Part shown: positions 49,505 to 58,607 of the stretch, in pieces | How positions within the stretch are numbered: the stretch's first letter is position 1 | Layout of the letters: every line of letters starts with the position of its first letter | Origin: an uncultured Pelagibacteraceae bacterium | Lineage (GTDB): Bacteria; Pseudomonadota; Alphaproteobacteria; Pelagibacterales; Pelagibacteraceae | Assembly: GCA_902597875.1 (NCBI GenBank) | Contig: CACJZK010000002.1 | Location: 62,001 to 126,000 of the forward strand | DNA length: 64,000 nucleotides | Direction of reading: 5' to 3' | Notes under the pieces: model-generated | Told to the model about the DNA's origin: nothing | The model's input: only the letters and a program-made list of their open reading frames with translations | Databases searched by the model: none | Position numbers and translations under genes: made by a program

Positions 49505-50248
49505 TTAGGTTTTTTCAATAAAAACTATATCTGAGTAACCAGAATTACCTTTGTAACAATTAATTTTCGTATTATTTTTTAAGTTTCTTATTACTTCATT
49601 GCTAATGATGCTCGAATAAAAATCCTCTTTATTTTCAATTTTTTCAAGTAATTCATCCACCATAACTTCATTAGTATCATTTAAATGTTTAAAATAATTA
49701 GGAAATTTAAAATCTTCTATAATGTAAAATCCTCCTTTGTTTAAATTTAAAAAAAAATTATTTAATGTTAACAATATATCGCTAAGTTTATGGGAACCAT
49801 CATCGATTATAATATCAAAAAAGTTTTCTTCTTTTTTAAGATTTATTTTTTTATAAAAATCCAAAATCGATTTTTTATTTGACACATCCATACCAAAAAC
49901 ATTTATTCTTTTTGAGTAAAATTTAAAATTTGAGATATTGATATCTATGCAAAATATGTTTGCTTGGGTAAAATATTTTGCAAAACTCGCAGCTGATGAT
50001 CCTGAATAGGACCCTATTTCTAATAAATTAATTGATTTTTCTTTAAGTTGAAATAAGTGTTTCTCGTAATATTTAGAATAACCGTGGCCTTTAGTTTTGT
50101 CTTTTCCCCATAGATTAGCCTTGTCAGTTCCATAATAGCTAAATAAATTTTCTAATGATTTTTTTTTTAAATTAATTTCGTTATCTATATTAATTTTTTT
50201 CTTTATTCGGTATAAAAAATTTCTTTTATATAAACTAAAAAAATTCAA
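49505..50248 (-). CDS. SAM-dependent methyltransferase, TylE/CmcI-like
   Basis: 247 residues. YYGTDKANLWGKDKTKGHGY (about 38-57) and LLEIGSYSGSSAASFAKYF (about 75-93) followed by IFCIDIN and DIIIDDGSHKLSDI match class I methyltransferases near macrocin O-methyltransferase and cephalosporin hydroxylase. The natural substrate is unknown; small sugars or glycoconjugates are plausible given the TDK...HGY segment. The start is TTG at 50248, as no ATG occurs before the core. It lies 2 bases after rpsD, out of place among housekeeping genes. Confidence 0.72.
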   Translation of the reverse strand: MNFFSLYKRNFLYRIKKKINIDNEINLKKKSLENLFSYYGTDKANLWGKDKTKGHGYSKYYEKHLFQLKEKSINLLEIGSYSGSSAASFAKYFTQANIFCIDINISNFKFYSKRINVFGMDVSNKKSILDFYKKINLKKEENFFDIIIDDGSHKLSDILLTLNNFFLNLNKGGFYIIEDFKFPNYFKHLNDTNEVMVDELLEKIENKEDFYSSIISNEVIRNLKNNTKINCYKGNSGYSDIVFIEKT

Positions 50249-50250
50249 TA

Positions 50251-50868
50251 TTATCTTGAATAATACTCAATTACTAAACTAGGTTCCATAATAACGGGAT
50301 ATGGGACTTCCTCAAATTTTGGTACTCGGATAAATTTAACAGATTTTTTTTTATCGTCAGGTTGGATGTAGTCAGGAATGTCTCTTTCTTTATTTGAAAT
50401 AGAAACTTCTATTACATTAAGCTTCTTTGAATTTTCTTTAACTTCAATGACATCTGCCTCTTTAACCAGAAAGCTAGAAACATTAACTTTTTTTTTATTA
50501 ACTCTTATATGGCCATGATTGATAAGCTGTCTGGCTGAAAAAACTGTAGGCGCAAACTTGCTTCTATACACTATAGTATCAAGTCTGCTTTCTAAAATCG
50601 CAATTAAATTTTCTGTTGTATCTCCTCGCTTTGCAAGGGCTTTTCTATAGATGTTTCTAAACTGTCTTTCATTTATGTTTCCATAATAAGATTTAAGCTT
50701 TTGTTTTGCATTTAATTGTATTCCGTAATCTGTTGGTTTTCCTTTTCTTGTTTGTCCATGTTGGCCCGGAGGGTAAGCTCTACTATTAAATGGGCTTTTA
50801 GGTCTACCCCAAAGATTAACTTTTAATCTTCTGTCTACTTTATGTTTCGATTTAAGTCGTTTTGTCAT
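50251..50868 (-). CDS. rpsD: 30S ribosomal protein S4
   Basis: S4, 16S assembly initiator and in E. coli repressor of the alpha operon. 205 residues: [20 protein letters not shown], the segment PYPPGQHG-like (here [14 protein letters not shown]) and the S4 RNA-binding domain [20 protein letters not shown]. No zinc cysteines. It stands apart from the alpha operon at 7194-9530 and has its own consensus promoter at 50883-50910. No Shine-Dalgarno sequence is seen in the 7-8 base predicted leader. Confidence 0.97.
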   Translation of the reverse strand: MTKRLKSKHKVDRRLKVNLWGRPKSPFNSRAYPPGQHGQTRKGKPTDYGIQLNAKQKLKSYYGNINERQFRNIYRKALAKRGDTTENLIAILESRLDTIVYRSKFAPTVFSARQLINHGHIRVNKKKVNVSSFLVKEADVIEVKENSKKLNVIEVSISNKERDIPDYIQPDDKKKSVKFIRVPKFEEVPYPVIMEPSLVIEYYSR

Positions 50869-50882
50869 ATTTATTGGAAGTG

Positions 50883-50910
50883 TTTATAGTCTTTGTAGGG
50901 TAATTGTCAA
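50883..50910 (-). promoter_or_regulatory. Promoter of rpsD
   Basis: On the minus strand a perfect -35 TTGACA (50905-50910) and TATAAA (50883-50888) with a 16-base spacer. The -35 begins at the base after the stop of the upstream TrmJ-like gene. Transcription is expected near 50875-50876, only 7-8 bases before the rpsD ATG, so the mRNA would be nearly leaderless. Best sigma70 match in the window. Confidence 0.72.
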
Positions 50911-51636
50911 TTATGCTTTGAAGTTTTTTTTACTTAAGTTGCTTACAATACTGGCTAAAATCCTTAATTCTTTGTTGCTAAGTTCACATCGATAAAAGAG
51001 ATTATTAATATTTAATAACATCGCCTCTCTTTTTTCTTTAGGTTTAAAAAAATTTTTATTGTTTAAAAGATTAATTAAATGACTGAGAAATTTTGAAATA
51101 TTCTTTTTTGAAATAATTTTAAGAGATTTAACATCTTTTTTAAATTTACTCTTGTTTAACGTTTTAAATATTTCATAACATATCACTGTCATTGAATGAG
51201 AAAGATTCATCGAACTAAATTTCTTTGATGTCGGTATTTGAATTATTGAATTTGAATAGGATAGATCTTCGTTTGAAAGGCCTGAAGCTTCTGGACCAAA
51301 CATTATTCCAATGTTTAATCCTTTTTTTGTTTCAATTAATTTTGTAAAATTAGCAATTGAAATGTGTTTTTTATTGATGTCTCTTTTTCTTGCTGTTGTA
51401 GAGAGAACAAGGTCGTATTTTTTTATAGACTCTAGGGTGTTGTTGTAGACTTTAACTTTTTTTAGCATGTCAAAAGCTCCTACCGAAGTCATTCGAGCTT
51501 TATAATTTGGCCATCCGTCCCTTGGATTTACTATGCTTAATTTTGAAAAACCAAAATTTTTAATTACTCTGGCGCAGGAACCTATATTTTGCCCTAATTG
51601 AGGCCTTATAAGTATAAAACCAAATTTATTTTTCAT
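50911..51636 (-). CDS. RNA 2'-O-methyltransferase, TrmJ-like (SPOUT family)
   Basis: 241 residues. The SpoU motifs are LIRPQLGQNIGSCARVIKNFG (N-terminal, about 8-28), IMFGPEASGLSNEDL and SSMNLSHSMTVICYEIF. The N-terminal catalytic domain and C-terminal helices match TrmJ, which methylates position 32 of several tRNAs. The start lies 11 bases inside cimA. TrmJ is favoured over TrmL because of length and the C-terminal extension; the target is inferred. Confidence 0.85.
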   Translation of the reverse strand: MKNKFGFILIRPQLGQNIGSCARVIKNFGFSKLSIVNPRDGWPNYKARMTSVGAFDMLKKVKVYNNTLESIKKYDLVLSTTARKRDINKKHISIANFTKLIETKKGLNIGIMFGPEASGLSNEDLSYSNSIIQIPTSKKFSSMNLSHSMTVICYEIFKTLNKSKFKKDVKSLKIISKKNISKFLSHLINLLNNKNFFKPKEKREAMLLNINNLFYRCELSNKELRILASIVSNLSKKNFKA

Positions 51637-53230
51637 TTATATTAGCTGGGGCTTTCTCTTTAAAGAGTTTATACTCTAAGCTATCAATGAGAGCTTTGAA
51701 TGAAGCTTCTATAATGTTTTGAGATACGCCTATAGTAAACCAACTTTTACCAGAATTATCTGAGCTTTCAATAAGAACACGAGTGGTTGCGCCTGTTCCA
51801 GTGTTTAATATTCTTACTTTGTAGTCTAAAAGTTTAAGATCAGAAAAATATTTATGATATTTCTCAACTCTTTTAAAATTGGATCTTATTGCATTGTCTA
51901 GAGCATTTACTGGTCCATTTCCAGATCCAGAACACTTTATTTCCTTACCATCAATTATAAAAGTAACCTCAGCAGTAGTTTCAATTGAATCTGATTTTTT
52001 AACATTAACATTATAATTTTTTACTTTTAGATATTCAGGGAGTTTACCCAAAAGTTTATTTGCAAGTAACTCAAAAGACGCATCTGCACCATCGTAAGAA
52101 TACCCGCTAAACTCTCTTCCTTTTACTTCGTCAAGAATTTTTTGCACTTTAGGATCTTTGGAGTCTATTTTAACTCCATAATTTTCCAATCTGGATAAAA
52201 TATTTGATCTTCCTGATTGATTTGAAACAATTATGTTTCTATGATTTCCTACTAATTTAGGATCAATATGCTCATAAGTTCTAGGATCTTTTTTAACTGC
52301 TGATACATGTAAACCGCCTTTATGTGAAAAAGCTGACGCTCCTACATAGGCCATATTTTTATTTGGTTTTTTGTTTAATATCTCGTCTAAAAATCTAGAA
52401 CACTCAGTAAGCGATGATAAATTTTCTTTTTTAATATTAAGATCAAATTTTTCATTAAATGTTTTTTTCAAAAATAAAGTTGGGATAATAGAAGATAAGT
52501 TTGCATTACCGCATCTTTCGCCTAAACCATTTATAGTACCTTGGATTTGTCTGGCTCCAGCAAGAACAGCTGCTAAAGAATTCGCGACAGCATTTTCAGT
52601 GTCATTATGTGCATGAATGCCTATATTTTTACCTGGTATTATTTTTGTTACCTTGCTGACTATTTCACTAACTTCATGTGGAAGTGTTCCGCCGTTAGTA
52701 TCACATAATACAACCCATCTAGCACCTTCGTCATAAGCTTGTTTTAAGCAGTCTAAAGCATATTGAGGATTGTTTTTAAATCCGTCGAAAAAATGTTCCG
52801 CATCAAATAGAAATTCTTTTTTGTTTTTTACAAAATGTTTTGCTGTCTCTCTTATATTTTCTAAGTTTTCTTGGTTTTTGATGCCTAAGGCTATCTTGAC
52901 GTGGAAGTCCCACGATTTTCCGACTACACAAACTGCTTGTGAATTAGCATTTAATAGAGATGACAAGCCTGGATCATTTTCTGCACTTCTTCCACTTTTT
53001 TTCGTCATTCCAAAAGCAGTAAAGATACTATTATTAAATTTTGGTGATTTGTTAAAAAATTCTGTGTCAATAGGGTTAGCGCCAGGCCAACCACCCTCAA
53101 TGTAATCGACACCTATATTTGAGAGTATTTTTGCTATCTTATTTTTATCATCAATAGAGAAGTCTACACCCTCCGTTTGAGCCCCGTCTCTAAGTGTAGT
53201 ATCAAAAATGTATAATTTATCTTTACTCAT
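51626..53230 (-). CDS. cimA: Citramalate synthase
   Basis: Condenses pyruvate and acetyl-CoA to (R)-citramalate, a threonine-independent route to isoleucine; the enzyme resembles 2-isopropylmalate synthase. 534 residues from the ATG at 53230, which overlaps the cysS stop as ATGA. DTTLRDGAQTEGVDFS near the N-terminus, HAHNDTENAVANSLAAVLAG and GNANLSSIIPTLFLK are the HMGL-like core, and the C-terminal LeuA dimer regulatory domain follows from about residue 390. The SDDGPVNA-like region reads GNGPVNALDNAI. CimA is distinguished from LeuA by the longer central region and SHKGGLHVSAV. Confidence 0.9.
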   Translation of the reverse strand: MSKDKLYIFDTTLRDGAQTEGVDFSIDDKNKIAKILSNIGVDYIEGGWPGANPIDTEFFNKSPKFNNSIFTAFGMTKKSGRSAENDPGLSSLLNANSQAVCVVGKSWDFHVKIALGIKNQENLENIRETAKHFVKNKKEFLFDAEHFFDGFKNNPQYALDCLKQAYDEGARWVVLCDTNGGTLPHEVSEIVSKVTKIIPGKNIGIHAHNDTENAVANSLAAVLAGARQIQGTINGLGERCGNANLSSIIPTLFLKKTFNEKFDLNIKKENLSSLTECSRFLDEILNKKPNKNMAYVGASAFSHKGGLHVSAVKKDPRTYEHIDPKLVGNHRNIIVSNQSGRSNILSRLENYGVKIDSKDPKVQKILDEVKGREFSGYSYDGADASFELLANKLLGKLPEYLKVKNYNVNVKKSDSIETTAEVTFIIDGKEIKCSGSGNGPVNALDNAIRSNFKRVEKYHKYFSDLKLLDYKVRILNTGTGATTRVLIESSDNSGKSWFTIGVSQNIIEASFKALIDSLEYKLFKEKAPANINEK

Positions 53231-54582
53231 TTGTATTTCCACTCTGTTTTATTTTTTTTATCCTCAATCAATACACCTTCTTGATCTAGTTCATTTCTTA
53301 TTTTATCAGCTAATTCAAAATCTCCTTTCTCTCTAGCAACTAATCGCTCATTAATTTTAACCATTATAGATTTTTCAGTAAGTTTTACTGATTTTTTCTT
53401 ATATTTATTCCATTTAATTTCGTTCTCATTAAAAATGCCAATTAAACGACAGGCATTATTGAAAGAATTTTTTTTATTTTTATCGCCTTTTGATGCGTCA
53501 TTATAAAGCTCATGTAACTTTGATATATATCCTGGAGTATTTAAATCATCTAATAAATAATCAAACCAGTCATTAGACTTCTCTAGATGAATTTGATCTT
53601 GATATAATGAATACCATTTATTAAGTGTTTTTTTTTGTTGCTCTAATAGATCCTTGTTCCAATCTAAAGGTTGCCTGTAATGTGAACTTAAAAGAGCTAG
53701 TCTCACCACTTGGCCGTTATATTCTTCTATAGCACTATTTATGCTAATTATGTTTCCTAAGGATTTAGACATTTTTTCTTTTCCCATATTTAAAAAACCA
53801 TTGTGTACCCAATAGTTTGCCATTTTTTCATTAGAATTATTACAACAAGTTTGCGCTATCTCATTTTCATGGTGAGGAAATATAAGGTCTAACCCTCCTC
53901 CATGAATGTCAAATATTTTCCCCAAATATTTTTCACTCATCACTGAGCATTCAAGATGCCAACCTGGACGTCCACGTCCCCATGGAGAATTCCATCCAGG
54001 ATCATTTTCTTCTGAAGGTTTCCAAAGCACGAAGTCTAAAGGATTTTTTTTTAGATTAGAAATTTCAACTCTTTTACCGGCTTTTAGGTCATTCGGCTTT
54101 TTGTTTGAGAGTTTTCCATAATTTTTGTAAGTAGAAATTGCAAAATAAACATGGTCCTCATTTACGTAGGCAAAACCTTTTTTAATTAACGACTCAGTCA
54201 TTTTAATCATTTCATTAACATGTTCTGTAGCTTTAGGTTCAAAAGTAGGTTTTAAACAATTGAGAAGATTGCAAGCTAAATGAAATTCTTTTGTTACATT
54301 TGTAGTTACTTGATCAATTTGCAATTTTTTTTCTTTAGCAATATCTATAATTTTATCATCGATATCTGTTATATTTCTAACATAGGTAACATTTTTTTCT
54401 CCATATAATTTTTTTAACACTCTAAACAACAAATCAAAAATAACTAAAGAACGAGCATTGCCTACGTGAGGACTATCATAAACCGTGGGACCGCAAGCAT
54501 ACATTGTAATATTTTTGCTATCTATAGGTTTAAATAATTCTTTTGTTCGAGTTAAAGTGTTAGATATTTTAAGATTTGTCAT
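53227..54582 (-). CDS. cysS: Cysteinyl-tRNA synthetase
   Basis: Charges tRNA-Cys. 451 residues; class I synthetase with the zinc Cys in MYACGPTVYDSPHVGNARS (HIGH equivalent HVGN), ECSVMSEKYLG with another zinc ligand, FPHHENEIAQT, and KMSKSLGN. The C-terminal domain is shorter than in E. coli. Its start lies 14 bases inside the nadE end and its stop overlaps cimA. Confidence 0.97.
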   Translation of the reverse strand: MTNLKISNTLTRTKELFKPIDSKNITMYACGPTVYDSPHVGNARSLVIFDLLFRVLKKLYGEKNVTYVRNITDIDDKIIDIAKEKKLQIDQVTTNVTKEFHLACNLLNCLKPTFEPKATEHVNEMIKMTESLIKKGFAYVNEDHVYFAISTYKNYGKLSNKKPNDLKAGKRVEISNLKKNPLDFVLWKPSEENDPGWNSPWGRGRPGWHLECSVMSEKYLGKIFDIHGGGLDLIFPHHENEIAQTCCNNSNEKMANYWVHNGFLNMGKEKMSKSLGNIISINSAIEEYNGQVVRLALLSSHYRQPLDWNKDLLEQQKKTLNKWYSLYQDQIHLEKSNDWFDYLLDDLNTPGYISKLHELYNDASKGDKNKKNSFNNACRLIGIFNENEIKWNKYKKKSVKLTEKSIMVKINERLVAREKGDFELADKIRNELDQEGVLIEDKKNKTEWKYK

Positions 54583-55315
54583 TATTAAATTTACATACAG
54601 GTATAGGTTCCATTTTATGAAGGTTTTTTTTTCTTATACTCAAATATTTTTCATAATTTGGATCTTTATCATTTTGCATAGCTTTTTCTAAGTCTTGGTA
54701 AGACATGCCAAGTTGTTTCACATCTGATCTACCATCATCCCATAAACCATCTGTTGGTTCTGCATTTATAATTTCTTTTGATATGCCAAGATATTTACCA
54801 ATTTCCCATACTTGAGTTTTAGTACAATCAGCTATAGGAGAAATGTCTACGCCACCATCACCATATTTTGTGTAGAAACCTACTCCAAAATCTTCAACTT
54901 TATTTCCTGTTCCAACTACTATGCCTGTATTAGCAGCAGCTGCTTGATATAAGGTTGACATTCTTAGGCGAGCTCTTGAATTTGCTAGCCCATGTTCGTT
55001 ATCAAATTTATTTAATGTTTCTTTAAAAGTATTAAATAAATTTTCTAATTCTATTAAATTATAATCAACATTTTTAAATTTAGAGGATAGCCATTTTCCA
55101 TGTATCAAACTTAAATCATGTTGAGACTTGATTTGTTTAATAGGCATACTTATAACAATAGTTTTTCTACCAGTCATTGCACTTAAGGTACTTACTACTG
55201 AAGAGTCTATACCTCCTGATATTCCAACGACTAAAGCCTTTGGAGTAAATGGCATAGATTTACAATAATCATCTATCCACTTAATTATAATTTCTGTTCT
55301 TTTTTTTACATCCAT
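54569..55315 (-). CDS. nadE: NAD synthetase, ammonia-dependent
   Basis: Amidates nicotinic acid adenine dinucleotide to NAD. 248 residues; the PP-loop VVGISGGIDSSVVSTL near 27-42, MSTLYQAAAANTGIVVGTGN and KYGDGGVDISPIADCTKTQV are conserved. No glutaminase domain, so free ammonia or another amidotransferase is used. GGGAG lies about 8 bases before the ATG. The leader carries a small ATCCT-GAAA-AGGAT hairpin, with a large A/T inverted repeat further up at the aroF end. Confidence 0.93.
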   Translation of the reverse strand: MDVKKRTEIIIKWIDDYCKSMPFTPKALVVGISGGIDSSVVSTLSAMTGRKTIVISMPIKQIKSQHDLSLIHGKWLSSKFKNVDYNLIELENLFNTFKETLNKFDNEHGLANSRARLRMSTLYQAAAANTGIVVGTGNKVEDFGVGFYTKYGDGGVDISPIADCTKTQVWEIGKYLGISKEIINAEPTDGLWDDGRSDVKQLGMSYQDLEKAMQNDKDPNYEKYLSIRKKNLHKMEPIPVCKFNNDKS

Positions 55316-55333
55316 AATTAATAAACTCCCTCT

Positions 55334-55347
55334 ATCCTTTTCAGGAT
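55334..55347 (-). promoter_or_regulatory. Small hairpin in the nadE leader
   Basis: On the minus strand ATCCT-GAAA-AGGAT forms a 5-bp stem capped by a GNRA-type tetraloop, between the aroF end and the Shine-Dalgarno region of nadE. The short stem may be chance; it could protect the 5' end or tune translation. Confidence 0.35.
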
Positions 55348-55352
55348 TCTTT

Positions 55353-55379
55353 CTTAATAATTATATAATAATTATTAAG
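55353..55379. repeat. Perfect 12-bp inverted repeat at the aroF 3' end
   Basis: CTTAATAATTAT and ATAATTATTAAG are exact reverse complements separated by the 3 bases ATA. The right arm contains the aroF stop codon. In RNA it gives a long but A-U-rich hairpin. No U tract follows on either strand, so it is not an ordinary intrinsic terminator; it may protect the aroF mRNA end or block read-through weakly. Confidence 0.68.
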
Positions 55380-56751
55380 ACGCTGCTTGAATAATATTTT
55401 TTGAATATGTTGAATTTTTCTTAATTTCGTCAGAAATTAGAAAAGCAAGTTCTAAGGCCTGACTTGCGTTTAGTCTTGGATCGCAATGCGTTCTATATCT
55501 ATTTGATAGCTCTTTTTCAGAAATTTTTTGAGCACCGCCAGTACATTCTGTCACATCTTGACCAGTCATTTCTACATGAAGTCCTCCAGCATAACTTCCC
55601 TCTGATTGATGAATTCCAAATACATTTTTGACCTCTTTAAGAACGTTATCAAAAGGTCTTGTTTTTAATCCACTAGCTGCCTTAATTGTGTTTCCGTGCA
55701 TTGGATCACAGGACCAAATAACTTTTAATCCTTCTTTTTTAATTGTTTTAATCAGTTTTGGTAAATATTTTTCTACATTATTTGCTCCAAACCTAGATAT
55801 TAAAGTTAATCTACCAGGTTCATTCTCTGGATTAAGAATGTTACATAGCTTAATTAATTCATCTGGTTTCAAAGTGGGACCACATTTCAATCCTAAAGGA
55901 TTTTTAATGCCTCTACAAAATTCAATATGAGCACCATCTGGTTGTCTCGTCCTGTCTCCAATCCAAACAAAGTGAGCGGAAGTATCGTGATATTCTCCAG
56001 TGGTAGAATCTATTCTTGTCATAGCTTCTTCGAAAGGAAGTAAAAGAGCTTCATGAGAGGTATAAAAATTTACAGTTCTTAGTCTTCTATTGTTTTCTGG
56101 ATTAATTCCACAGGCTTCCATAAAAGATAAGGCATCACTTATTTTGTCTTCTATCTCTTTATATTTCCCTTTAGTTTTTTTATTTATAAAGCCTAAATTC
56201 CATAAATGAACTTGTCTCAAATCAGCAAATCCTCCCTGCGAAAACGCTCTAATAAGATTTAATGTTGATGCTGACTGAGAATATGCTCTAAACAATCTTT
56301 TAGCATCTGGGATTCTTGCTTTTTCAGTAAAATCCATACCGTTAATATTGTCTCCTAAATAACTAGGCAATTCCTTGCCATCTTTTTTTTCTGTGGGAGA
56401 ACTTCTTGGTTTTGAAAATTGACCAGCTATTCGTCCAACTTTTACTACAGGCAATGATGCCGAATGAGTTAAAACTAATGACATTTGTAATATCGCCTTA
56501 AAAGTATCTCTAATATTATCCGGATTAAATTCTGCAAAACTTTCAGCACAATCGCCGCCTTGTAATAAAAAAGCTTTTCCCTCTACTACTTCAGCTAAAG
56601 ATTTTTTTAGCGATCTTGATTCTCCAGCAAAAACTAAAGGAGGATATTTTTTTATTTTTCCTAAAACCATATCCAGCTCTTTAACATCATCATATTTCGG
56701 AAGATGTTTTGCGGGATAATTTTTCCAACTATTTAAATTCCATTTTTTCAT
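55375..56751 (-). CDS. aroF: 3-deoxy-7-phosphoheptulonate synthase, class II
   Basis: First step of the shikimate pathway. 458 residues from the ATG at 56751 (a TTG two codons upstream is also in frame). AFLLQGGDCAESFAEFNPDN, VGRIAGQFSKPRSSP, GEYHDTSAHFVWIGDRTRQPDG and KVIWSCDPMHGNTI are class II (plant-like) DAHP synthase motifs, with the metal-binding Cys in GGDCAE and the His in CDPMHG. AGGG lies 6 bases before the ATG. Class II enzymes are common in alphaproteobacteria; symbol usage varies (aroF/aroG/aroH). Confidence 0.92.
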   Translation of the reverse strand: MKKWNLNSWKNYPAKHLPKYDDVKELDMVLGKIKKYPPLVFAGESRSLKKSLAEVVEGKAFLLQGGDCAESFAEFNPDNIRDTFKAILQMSLVLTHSASLPVVKVGRIAGQFSKPRSSPTEKKDGKELPSYLGDNINGMDFTEKARIPDAKRLFRAYSQSASTLNLIRAFSQGGFADLRQVHLWNLGFINKKTKGKYKEIEDKISDALSFMEACGINPENNRRLRTVNFYTSHEALLLPFEEAMTRIDSTTGEYHDTSAHFVWIGDRTRQPDGAHIEFCRGIKNPLGLKCGPTLKPDELIKLCNILNPENEPGRLTLISRFGANNVEKYLPKLIKTIKKEGLKVIWSCDPMHGNTIKAASGLKTRPFDNVLKEVKNVFGIHQSEGSYAGGLHVEMTGQDVTECTGGAQKISEKELSNRYRTHCDPRLNASQALELAFLISDEIKKNSTYSKNIIQAAS

Positions 56752-56775
56752 TTTCAACCCTAGGGGGATGTTTAT

Positions 56776-56781
56776 ATTATA
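56776..56781 (-). promoter_or_regulatory. Candidate -10 element of aroF
   Basis: A perfect TATAAT on the minus strand in the 38-base space between glmS and aroF. The -35 region at 17 bases is poor (GTAACT). Start of transcription would be near 56769, 18 bases before the ATG. Confidence 0.35.
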
Positions 56782-56789
56782 ATGGGCTT

Positions 56790-58607
56790 TTATTCAACAG
56801 TTACTGATTTGGCAAGATTTCTAGGTTTATCTATGTCACATTTTTTCAGTAACGCAACATGATAAGCAAGTAGTTGAAGAGGTATCGTGCTCAAAAATGG
56901 AGATAAAGATTTTTCGATAGATGGTAAATTAATTGTAAATCTAACATTTTCACTAATAACGCTATCGTTATTGTTAGTTATAAGTAAAATTTTACCACCT
57001 CTAGCAATTACTTCTTGCATATTAGATAAAGTTTTATGAAAGTATTTATCATTTGGTGCAACTACAATTACTGGAAGACCATCTTCTATTAAAGCTAGTG
57101 GACCGTGTTTCATTTCACCAGCTGGATAGCCTTCGGCGTGTAAATAAGATAATTCTTTTAGTTTTAAAGCTCCTTCTAAAGCAATTGGAAAAGAAAAACC
57201 TCTTCCTAAAAACATTGAACCTTTAGAATTTAAAAAATCTTTTGCAACAAACTGGATTTTTTCTTCAGATTTTAAACATTTCTCTAAAAGCTTAGGGAGT
57301 TTTTTTAGGTCAGAAATTTTTGTTTGATATTCTTTCTTGTCTATCTCATTTCTTAAATCTGCTAATTTTATAGACAACATGTAAAGTAATAGCATTTGCC
57401 CTAAAAAGGCTTTTGTAGAAGCTACCCCTATTTCTGGTCCAGCATGTATGGGTAAAACCCAGTCAGCATTCCTTGCGATCGAACTCTCAACAACGTTTAC
57501 TATTGAACATGTTTTTACTTTATTTTTTTTACACAAATCCAATGCAGCTGAAGTATCGGCAGTCTCACCAGATTGGGAGACAAATAAATATAAACAATCT
57601 TTGCTAAATTTTATACTCCTATATCTAAATTCTGAAGCTATATCTGTCTCAACTGATAGCGACGTAAATTCCTCGAACCAATACTTGGCAACCAAGCATG
57701 AATGGTATGCTGTGCCACAACCTATGAGAACAACTTTGTTGACAGTTTTAGGATTTAAAGGAAAATTATAGAAATTAATTTCGTCTCTTGATTTATCTAT
57801 ATATTCATTTATGCAGTTTTTAGCAGTAATTGGTTGCTCAAAAATTTCCTTGGACATAAAGTTTTTATAATCGCCTTTTTGGGCTATATTTTTGTCTTCT
57901 GAAAGAATTAATACCTTTTTATTAATTTTTTTCTTGTTTGAGTCATAAAATTCCACACTATCTTTGGTTAAAATACAAACATCTCCATCTTCTAAGTAAG
58001 ATATTTTATTAGTCATAGATTTAAGAGCGTATGAATCTGAACCAATATAATTCTCGTTTTTTGAATAACCAACTGCTAACGGACTTCCTCTTCTAGCTCC
58101 AATAATAATATTGTTAAAATTTTTAAAAATAATGCCAAGAGCGAAACTTCCCTTAAGTTTTACTAGTGTATCTTGAACAGCCTCTAATGGTTTTTTATTT
58201 TTTAATTCTTCTGCTAGTAAAAGTGTAATAACTTCAGTATCAGTTTGTGATTTAAATTTTTTTCCTTTATTTTCTAATGATCTTTTTAGATCACTTGAAT
58301 TTTCAATAATTCCATTATGTACGACTGAAACAACCTCTGTTGAATGAGGATGTGCATTTATCTCATTTGGTATTCCATGAGTTGCCCATCGAACGTGACC
58401 AATGCCTAGACTTCCTTCTGCTGGAGTTTTAAATAAAATTTTCTCAAGTTGCTCGACTCTACCAGAACATTTTTTCTCATTTATAACATTATTTTTTAAT
58501 GTAGCGAGACCTGCAGAGTCATATCCTCTATACTCAAGTTTTTTTAATGAGTTGATAATATTTGAAGAAACTGACTTGTTGCTAGCTATACCTATAATTC
58601 CGCACAT
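56790..58607 (-). CDS. glmS: Glutamine-fructose-6-phosphate aminotransferase (isomerizing)
   Basis: Makes glucosamine-6-phosphate, entry to UDP-GlcNAc for peptidoglycan and lipid A. 605 residues; N-terminal nucleophile Cys2 in MCGIIGIAS, LEYRGYDSAG, GHVRWATHG, then two SIS domains with SQSGETADTSAALDL and the C-terminal PRNLAKSVTVE. The ATG overlaps the stop of the GlmU-domain gene as TAATG. No glmS ribozyme space exists upstream. Confidence 0.97.
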   Translation of the reverse strand: MCGIIGIASNKSVSSNIINSLKKLEYRGYDSAGLATLKNNVINEKKCSGRVEQLEKILFKTPAEGSLGIGHVRWATHGIPNEINAHPHSTEVVSVVHNGIIENSSDLKRSLENKGKKFKSQTDTEVITLLLAEELKNKKPLEAVQDTLVKLKGSFALGIIFKNFNNIIIGARRGSPLAVGYSKNENYIGSDSYALKSMTNKISYLEDGDVCILTKDSVEFYDSNKKKINKKVLILSEDKNIAQKGDYKNFMSKEIFEQPITAKNCINEYIDKSRDEINFYNFPLNPKTVNKVVLIGCGTAYHSCLVAKYWFEEFTSLSVETDIASEFRYRSIKFSKDCLYLFVSQSGETADTSAALDLCKKNKVKTCSIVNVVESSIARNADWVLPIHAGPEIGVASTKAFLGQMLLLYMLSIKLADLRNEIDKKEYQTKISDLKKLPKLLEKCLKSEEKIQFVAKDFLNSKGSMFLGRGFSFPIALEGALKLKELSYLHAEGYPAGEMKHGPLALIEDGLPVIVVAPNDKYFHKTLSNMQEVIARGGKILLITNNNDSVISENVRFTINLPSIEKSLSPFLSTIPLQLLAYHVALLKKCDIDKPRNLAKSVTVE

